A DNA stretch of 62,838 nt from Alistipes sp. UBA940. Lineage in GTDB: Bacteria > Bacteroidota > Bacteroidia > Bacteroidales > Rikenellaceae. This document shows, in pieces, positions 57,815 to 62,838 of the stretch. Below the pieces are notes generated by a model. It had not been told where the DNA came from, did no database searches, and was given only the letters and a program-made list of their open reading frames with translations. The position numbers and the translations under genes are program-made. How positions within the stretch are numbered: the stretch's first letter is position 1; each line of letters begins with the position of its first letter. The stretch spans positions 1-62,838 of the forward strand of contig DBDE01000034.1 in the NCBI GenBank assembly GCA_002293425.1, in the 5' to 3' direction.

Positions 57815-59384
57815 AATTCATAGATGCTTTAACAAACGCCACAAACAGCGGATGAGGACGGGCAACAGTGCTCTTATACTCCGGATGGAACTGCACCCCT
57901 ACAAACCACGGATGGTCCCCCAGCTCGATAGCCTCGACAATATCGGAACAACGGCCCGTCACCCGCATTCCCGCCCTCTCGAACGCATCCGCATACTCAT
58001 TATTGAACCTGTACCGATGCCTGTGTCGCTCAGAAATGGTGGAGCTCCGATAAGCGTCGAAAATAGCCGAACCGTCACCAAGAGCAACATCATAAGCCCC
58101 CAACCTCATCTGGCCATCGGACAGAATTGTCACGACAGGATTGGTCGTCGTCTCGCTGTTTTCGGCCGTATCCGCATCCGCCAACCCCAACACGTTCCTG
58201 GCAAACTCGATAGCCGCACAGTGCATCCCCAGACAAATGCCAAAGAACGGCACCCCCCTTTCGCGAGCATACCTCACCGCCACCATCTTGCCCTCCAACC
58301 CGCGGTTGCCAAAGCCCGGAGCGACCAAAATCCCCCCGGCGGAGGACAACAAAGCCTCAGCATTGTCGCAAGCCAACTCCTCGGCATTGACATACCGCAC
58401 CCGCACCCTCACATCGTTCGCCGCACCGGCGTGAATGAAAGCCTCGTTGATCGACTTATAAGCGTCCGGAAGCTCGGTGTACTTCCCCACCAAAGCTATC
58501 TCGACCTCGCGCGACGGATTTTCGACCCTGCCGACAAAATCCCTCCACTGCCTCAAATCTGGCTCCCCGTCGAAATTCAATCCCAACTTGCGCAGTGCCA
58601 CCCCGTCCAGGTCCTGATCGTGCATAGCCAGCGGCACCTCGTAAATGGTGGGAACATCGATGCTCTCCATCACCGCGCTCGGCTCGACGTTGCAAAACAA
58701 CGCCACCTTACGCCTCACATCCTCACCGATATGCTGTTCCGTCCGAAGTACCAGCACATCGGGCTGAACCCCGTTTTCGAGAAGCATCTTAACACTATGT
58801 TGGGTCGGCTTGGTCTTCAGCTCACCCGCCGCCGCAACATAGGGAATAAGCGTCAAATGGACCACCAGCGTATTCTCGTGCCCCAAATCGTACCTCAACT
58901 GACGCATCGCCTCGATATAGGGCAACCCCTCGATGTCGCCCACAGTCCCCCCGATCTCGGTGATGACAATATCGAAATCGCCCTTCGATCCCAACAGCTG
59001 TATCCGCCTTTTAATCTCGTCCGTGATATGCGGAATCACCTGAACCGTCTTCCCGTTATACTCGCCCCTGCGCTCCTTGTCGATGACATATTGATATATC
59101 CTCCCCGTGGTCACGGTGTTGGCCTGGCTGGTGGGAATGGCGGTGAATCTCTCATAGTGTCCCAAATCGAGGTCGGTCACCGCACCGTCGTCCGTCACAT
59201 AGCACTCCCCGTGCTCATAAGGGTTCAACGTTCCAGGGTCGACATTGATATAGGGGTCGAGCTTCTGATTTGTCACCCTGTACCCGCGCGCCTGCAACAG
59301 CTTTGCCAGCGAAGCCGCGATGATCCCCTTGCCCAGCGACGACGCCACACCGCCCGTCACAAAAATATATTTCGTCTTTTTCAC
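57807..59384 (-). CDS. pyrG: CTP synthase
   Basis: 525 residues from GTG 59384 (MKKTKYIFVTGGVASSLGKG). Synthetase domain with P-loop GGVASSLGKG and 'YINVDPGTLNPYEHGE'; C-terminal class I glutamine amidotransferase with nucleophile Cys in 'GICLGMHCAAIE', and His-Glu in 'GVQFHPEYKS'. Turns UTP into CTP. The IVS-type gene with flanking heptamer arrays is inserted 12 bp upstream. Confidence 0.97.
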   Translation of the reverse strand: MKKTKYIFVTGGVASSLGKGIIAASLAKLLQARGYRVTNQKLDPYINVDPGTLNPYEHGECYVTDDGAVTDLDLGHYERFTAIPTSQANTVTTGRIYQYVIDKERRGEYNGKTVQVIPHITDEIKRRIQLLGSKGDFDIVITEIGGTVGDIEGLPYIEAMRQLRYDLGHENTLVVHLTLIPYVAAAGELKTKPTQHSVKMLLENGVQPDVLVLRTEQHIGEDVRRKVALFCNVEPSAVMESIDVPTIYEVPLAMHDQDLDGVALRKLGLNFDGEPDLRQWRDFVGRVENPSREVEIALVGKYTELPDAYKSINEAFIHAGAANDVRVRVRYVNAEELACDNAEALLSSAGGILVAPGFGNRGLEGKMVAVRYARERGVPFFGICLGMHCAAIEFARNVLGLADADTAENSETTTNPVVTILSDGQMRLGAYDVALGDGSAIFDAYRSSTISERHRHRYRFNNEYADAFERAGMRVTGRCSDIVEAIELGDHPWFVGVQFHPEYKSTVARPHPLFVAFVKASMNYE

Positions 59385-59417
59385 AGCGATTAACTATTAG
59401 TGATTAGCGATTAACTT
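59385..59417. repeat. Left heptamer array at the IVS-type gene
   Basis: Degenerate GCGATTA units: GCGATTA, ACTATTA, GTGATTA, GCGATTA. The stop codon of the IVS-type gene lies inside. Confidence 0.8.
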
Positions 59418-59768
59418 TGACTTAACCGTCTTAATCGAACTTGTTAATAATTTGATAAGCTCGACAGCGTCGTCATTCATACTCTCAAACTCGTCCTCTG
59501 TTATGAGTTCGGTTTTCCGCATTAACTCAAGCCAATAAATCGTCTCATTAATTTCTTTTTGAGCTATCGACAGCTTGTGTATAAAATCGGCATCGCTCTC
59601 TGCGTGTTTCGCCTCGTATAACATTGCTCCGACAGAGGTTCCGCTTCGCAAAAGTTGCTTTGACAACACAAATTCTCTTTTCTCGTTACATAAATATTTG
59701 TACATATTTACGACCCGTATCGCAAATGTCAAACTTTTGCTCCTCAATATTCCTTCTTTCCCCTTCAT
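59397..59768 (-). CDS. Four-helix-bundle protein (23S rRNA IVS type)
   Basis: 123 residues, all-alpha: 'LTFAIRVVNMYKYLCN', 'LSKQLLRSGTSVGAMLYEA', 'DFIHKLSIAQKEINETIYWLELM', 'EDEFESMNDDAVELIKLL' form four amphipathic helices of the family first found in intervening sequences of 23S rRNA genes. Function unknown; members also occur as single genes near mobile DNA. Here start and stop lie at inner edges of two inverted heptamer arrays (59385-59417 and 59769-59800), and the last residues (LIANH) are encoded by the repeat. AT-richer than neighbours. Confidence 0.85.
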   Translation of the reverse strand: MKGKEGILRSKSLTFAIRVVNMYKYLCNEKREFVLSKQLLRSGTSVGAMLYEAKHAESDADFIHKLSIAQKEINETIYWLELMRKTELITEDEFESMNDDAVELIKLLTSSIKTVKSKLIANH

Positions 59769-59800
59769 AAACTAATCGCTAATACCTAATCGCTAATCGC
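59769..59800. repeat. Right heptamer array at the IVS-type gene
   Basis: TAATCGC, TAATACC, TAATCGC, TAATCGC: reverse complement of the left array's units. The DUF349 stop codon (59793-59795) is within it. Confidence 0.8.
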
Positions 59801-61454
59801 TATTTTGGTCAATGATATTTATCTTTTCGACAAGCAGTTCCTTCTCGGCAAGGGCCTTATCTATCTTCGCCTGCACCTCGGCCACCAAACTTTCGGCATT
59901 CTTAAAGAACCCGATATTGTTCTCCAACGTGGCAATATCGGCCTCCAACTGCTTGATCTTGGTATACAACCGATCCCTCTCCGACCGCGAACTCCCCCCA
60001 CGGCCGACCCTCTCCCTGAACCGATCCATCGACCGCTGCTGCTCGCCGCCACGCAACGAAGCAAACATCCGATCGACCGTATCCTTATATCTCTTCTGAA
60101 TCGACTCCTTCTGCTTGATAGGCACAAATCCCACCTCGCCCCACGCACGCTGGAACTCCTTTATCTGTTCGAAAGTCACATTCTCAAAACCCCTCGCCAC
60201 AGCGGCATCCAACAGCGCACGCTTCTTCTCCAAATTCAACTTGTAATCCCCCTCTCTGGTGTCGAAATGGGCGTTCTTGGCCTCGAAAAATTTGTCGCAA
60301 GCCGCCCTAAACCTCTTCCATAGCGCATCCGAATACTTCCGCGGCACAGGCCCCGTCTCCTTCCACCTGGCCTGCAAAGCAATCAACTCGTCGGCCGTTC
60401 CCTTCCAATCCTCACTCGACGAGAGGCTCTCGGCAATAGCACACAGCTCCTTTTTAGCCTCCAAATTGCTCTCCATCTCACCCTTCACGCTGCCGTAAAA
60501 CTCCCGCTTTTGGGCAAAAAACATATCGCACGCACTCCTGAACCTCTCGTAGATTCTGGCATTCTCCTTCTTGGGCGCAAAACCTATCGTCTTCCACACC
60601 TTCTGTATCTCCAATATCCTCTCGCCCGCCCGATCCCAATCGGCATGTGTCGTCCGAGGCTCGGCAACAATAGCCTCCACCTTCTGACACAGCTCCGATT
60701 TAAGGTCGAGGTTGCGCTTCTGCTCCTCCTTTATCTCCTCGAAGTGGGCCTGATGCGCCTTGTTGATCCTCGCGCTCGCCTCCTTGAACCTCTCCCAAAT
60801 CGTCTCCTTGTGTTCCTCGGCCACGGGGCCTGTCTCGCGCCAATCGTCGTGCAACTTTTGCAGCTTGTGGAAGGCGTTCACGATGCTCGGCTCCAAAAGC
60901 AACGCCTCGGCCGCTTCGGCCAGCAAAATCTTGGCTTCGAGGTTCTTCTTCAAATCCAGATCCCTCAGCTCTCGGTTGATCTTTATATAGCTGTAAAAAT
61001 TCTCCACGTGGTGGTGATAGGTTTCCCACAGGTCTTTGGTTGCACTTGCCGGCACGGGGCCCGCATCGCGCCACCGCTGTTGCAGTTCGCGAAAGGCGTT
61101 GAACGTCGAGCCGACGGTCTCGCCGCTCTCGATAAGGGCTTTCAGCTCCTCGATGATGGCAAGTTTCTTAGCCAGGTTTCCCTCCCTGTCGGCCTCTGCC
61201 ACGGCGTGGGCTTCGTCGCGTTTTTGACGATAGATGGCGGTCAGTTCTTTGAATTTGGCTTCGTCGGGGTTGTGTGCGGGCACGAACTCTCCCTCGCCGT
61301 TCCAGGCAGCACGTTGAGCTTCTGTTTCGGCGCGATGAAGCTTGTAGAAGGCGGTTTTGATGGCTTCGGCACTTTCGCGCATGTCGAGAACACAGGGGTT
61401 GTTCAACAGCTCTTCGTACAGGGCGATGAGTTCGGGCTTGGTTTTGGTTTCCAT
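59793..61454 (-). CDS. DUF349-repeat protein
   Basis: 553 residues from ATG 61454 (METKTKPELIALYEELL). Composed of repeated DUF349 helical units, each with the W-x-x-x-G pattern, e.g. 'LQQRWRDAGPVPASATKDLWETY', 'LHDDWRETGPVAEEHKETIWERF', 'LQARWKETGPVPRKYSDALWKRF' and 'FQRAWGEVGFVPIKQKESIQKRY'. Soluble, highly charged; function unknown although Bacteroidota always seem to have one. Ends in a coiled coil 'LEADIATLENNIGFF'. Promoter box TATCTTTG at 61484-61491. Confidence 0.85.
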   Translation of the reverse strand: METKTKPELIALYEELLNNPCVLDMRESAEAIKTAFYKLHRAETEAQRAAWNGEGEFVPAHNPDEAKFKELTAIYRQKRDEAHAVAEADREGNLAKKLAIIEELKALIESGETVGSTFNAFRELQQRWRDAGPVPASATKDLWETYHHHVENFYSYIKINRELRDLDLKKNLEAKILLAEAAEALLLEPSIVNAFHKLQKLHDDWRETGPVAEEHKETIWERFKEASARINKAHQAHFEEIKEEQKRNLDLKSELCQKVEAIVAEPRTTHADWDRAGERILEIQKVWKTIGFAPKKENARIYERFRSACDMFFAQKREFYGSVKGEMESNLEAKKELCAIAESLSSSEDWKGTADELIALQARWKETGPVPRKYSDALWKRFRAACDKFFEAKNAHFDTREGDYKLNLEKKRALLDAAVARGFENVTFEQIKEFQRAWGEVGFVPIKQKESIQKRYKDTVDRMFASLRGGEQQRSMDRFRERVGRGGSSRSERDRLYTKIKQLEADIATLENNIGFFKNAESLVAEVQAKIDKALAEKELLVEKINIIDQNSD

Positions 61455-61483
61455 TTCGGCTGAAAAAAGAAAAAATAATCCCA

Positions 61484-61491
61484 CAAAGATA
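61484..61491 (-). promoter_or_regulatory. DUF349 gene -7 box
   Basis: TATCTTTG on the minus strand, 29 nt before ATG 61454, with TTGC of the shared 40-bp segment 21 bp upstream as -33 element. Confidence 0.6.
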
Positions 61492-61510
61492 GAGAAAATC
61501 TTGGGATATC

Positions 61511-61550
61511 TTGCAATAAAAATGCCTCCCCGATGTGGGGAGGCAGAATT
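61511..61550 (-). terminator. Terminator after the lipoprotein, identical to 2038-2077
   Basis: GCCTCCCC/GGGGAGGC stem (61524-61531 and 61537-61544) followed by T-run on the minus strand. Exact 40-bp inverted copy of the segment at 2038-2077. Confidence 0.85.
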
Positions 61551-61566
61551 TTGCACAGGGATGGGG

Positions 61567-62052
61567 TTACTCCTTCACAATCCTCACCACCAATGAATTG
61601 TCGGACGCAAGTTTGCCATTGAGCCAGATTCGTTGGACGACATTTTTGCGGCCTTTCACATAAAGGTCGAACTTCACCTCGTCGCTCGTTCCGTCGCCCC
61701 AGTGAATGATGAAGGTTTCGCCTCGAATTTCGTCTATACTGCTGGTCTTAAACTCGCCGAATCTCAAAACCGGAGTATAATCATTTGCATACACATTATA
61801 TGGTTCTATCCGCAACCCCTGCCATCTCGCCGGCCCCGAATCGCGCGTCATCGTAATTCGATAGATATCGTCGTTATATTCAGCATATATGTCGCTTCCC
61901 AACAAATTCCCGTCTACCTCGGAATCGAGCAAATTCTCTCCTTGTGAATTTTGTACAAAAATAGTTACATCGGGATTGACAAAGTCCCTCTCTACGGGTT
62001 CACAGCCGATAAACACAGCCCAAACCGCTAATAATGCAATTATCCTTTTCAT
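61567..62052 (-). CDS. Small lipoprotein downstream of the C10 protease
   Basis: 161 residues. Signal with lipobox VFIGC, then EPVERDF. Mature part is predicted beta-rich ('VTIFVQNSQGENLLDSEV', 'FIIHWGDGTSDEVKFDLYV') without a recognised family. It follows the C10 protease after 15 bp and is closed by the shared terminator. C10 proteases in Bacteroides and Streptococcus often have an adjacent inhibitor gene, so an inhibitor or anchor role is conceivable but unproven. Confidence 0.75.
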   Translation of the reverse strand: MKRIIALLAVWAVFIGCEPVERDFVNPDVTIFVQNSQGENLLDSEVDGNLLGSDIYAEYNDDIYRITMTRDSGPARWQGLRIEPYNVYANDYTPVLRFGEFKTSSIDEIRGETFIIHWGDGTSDEVKFDLYVKGRKNVVQRIWLNGKLASDNSLVVRIVKE

Positions 62053-62067
62053 AAATCTATTTTTTAT

Positions 62068-62838
62068 TTAACGATTAATAAACGGCCACATTTCCAAGTT
62101 ATATTGATAGTTATTCTTTTCGCCCCGAGTTCCCAACGGCGTGGTCGGCCCCGAATTAGCATCGAATAATCCAGGAGTATAATACCCGTTGCTTATTCCA
62201 TCCCAACCGAAATTGTTGTGAAAATATGAAAAAGAGGTTTCAACAGCTTGTGTGACTATATAATAATCTCCGACTGCTCTGGCTTCGGGTTCAAAATTAA
62301 TCGGAATGTCTATTCGGTATTTATACGTTATTGTAGCGGTCTGTTTTTTCTCAAGATAACCATCCAACAGCCATGCATGGCCATCACTGTAACTGATCGG
62401 TATTCCGATGACTTCCGTTTTTCCGCTATTCCCTCTCATATACACCGGCTTTCTTTCAAGAAGAGAACTACGTGCTATATGGAAATCATAATCAAATGCC
62501 ATCGGTGACCAAATGTTATAACTCAAATCTCCCAAAAGTTCTATCGCATCTTTGGATTTTGCACTACTATCCGCTGTCCCCCAATCAATATCGACATCTT
62601 CGCCGATGTGATACAGAATCGTTGAGGCGGCTGATAAACCCGTCATTGTCCCGCTGATCACATTGTTCCAATTTATGCTTAATCCATGATATTGTGTCGG
62701 ATATTTCCAGTAGGCCATTAGTTGCCCCGTTGCAACTGCAACACAGCCAGCAGCTATGTCTTTGCCTTTGATGTTAGATACAATCTGATTGTACGGAGCC
62801 CTTTGCCCCCACTCAACGGGAATGAGCGGGCCGATTTT
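62068..62838 (-). CDS. C10 (streptopain-like) cysteine protease, 5' end outside the window
   Basis: 256 residues visible; the frame is open to the window edge, so pro-domain and signal lie outside. Catalytic Cys in 'AAGCVAVATGQLMAYW' (codon 62743-62745), preceded by 'WGQRAPYNQIV'; catalytic His in 'SDGHAWLLDGY'; the C10 C-terminal pattern 'HNNFGWDGISNGYY' follows. Papain-fold enzymes of this family are secreted and self-activated from a precursor. Paired with a lipoprotein, as is the metallopeptidase at the other end. Confidence 0.9.
   Translation of the reverse strand, partial: KIGPLIPVEWGQRAPYNQIVSNIKGKDIAAGCVAVATGQLMAYWKYPTQYHGLSINWNNVISGTMTGLSAASTILYHIGEDVDIDWGTADSSAKSKDAIELLGDLSYNIWSPMAFDYDFHIARSSLLERKPVYMRGNSGKTEVIGIPISYSDGHAWLLDGYLEKKQTATITYKYRIDIPINFEPEARAVGDYYIVTQAVETSFSYFHNNFGWDGISNGYYTPGLFDANSGPTTPLGTRGEKNNYQYNLEMWPFINR

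Noticed and set aside
1..62838. tRNA and rRNA genes
   Set aside because: I looked in the larger gaps for cloverleaf ends and T-loop patterns and saw none; a tool such as tRNAscan would be decisive.

Overview
The window reads as chromosomal DNA of a Bacteroidota species, most likely order Bacteroidales. Evidence: many genes are preceded by the Bacteroidetes -7 promoter box TAnnTTTG rather than an E. coli -10 box; many proteins carry lipobox or Sec signals typical of the phylum; several families are mostly Bacteroidota (PCMD lipoprotein, DUF4349, paired class-III-type OM proteins with TPR partners, C10 proteases). The fairly high GC of the genes would fit an Alistipes/Rikenellaceae-like organism, but that is inference. 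No rRNA, tRNA, CRISPR array or transposase was recognised.

Layout. 1-2.0 kb: the end of a secreted HExxH metallopeptidase and two tandem small lipoproteins. 2.1-11.4 kb: pheS, a TPR protein, an EnvC-like protein, two PepD dipeptidases around a DsbD reductase, and an M23/LysM peptidase. 11.4-21.5 kb: Fic AMP-transferase, uvrA, yifB, dnaB (frameshifted), a DMT exporter, a toxin-antitoxin pair running into a YgiQ radical-SAM gene, then a structured RNA candidate. 21.6-33.9 kb (minus strand): queA, DUF4349, infC, thrS, pdxA, a TrmH-type methyltransferase, prs, engB, rubredoxin, purB, fabH. 34-37 kb (plus): a surface lipoprotein, an OM barrel and a PCMD lipoprotein. 37-48.7 kb: aminotransferase, rsgA, cvpA, a GH2 protein without catalytic glutamates, WbqC, ispG, an OM barrel with a large TPR partner, tsaD. 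48.7-56 kb (plus): tamB, exbB-exbD-tonB-like, DUF1573, an MTA/SAH-type deaminase. 56-61.5 kb (minus): yidC, pyrG, a four-helix-bundle (23S IVS-type) gene, DUF349. 61.5 kb to the end (minus): a small lipoprotein and a C10 (streptopain-like) cysteine protease cut by the window edge.

The most unusual content is repetitive DNA. About fifteen short arrays of degenerate 7-mers (or 8-mers) lie across the window, resembling in design the STRR heptamers of cyanobacteria. On one strand the CTTCATT type encodes the same cyclic hydrophobic peptide in all three frames, and it forms the signal-peptide core of six unrelated secreted proteins here. Several arrays occur as inverted pairs around a short spacer containing GCGTAGC; one inverted pair brackets the complete IVS-type gene. 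A second family, double-hairpin elements of 50-110 bp, sits in frame inside conserved enzymes (QueA, RsgA, WbqC, YgiQ, DsbD), including one 77-bp element present in two genes in opposite orientation relative to coding.

Other points: at least six genes have a TAnnTTTG box ending only 4-9 nt before the ATG, implying leaderless or nearly leaderless mRNAs; the two protease loci at the ends share an identical 40-bp terminator segment; UvrA lacks its insertion domain; infC appears to start at AUU directly after the thrS stop codon.
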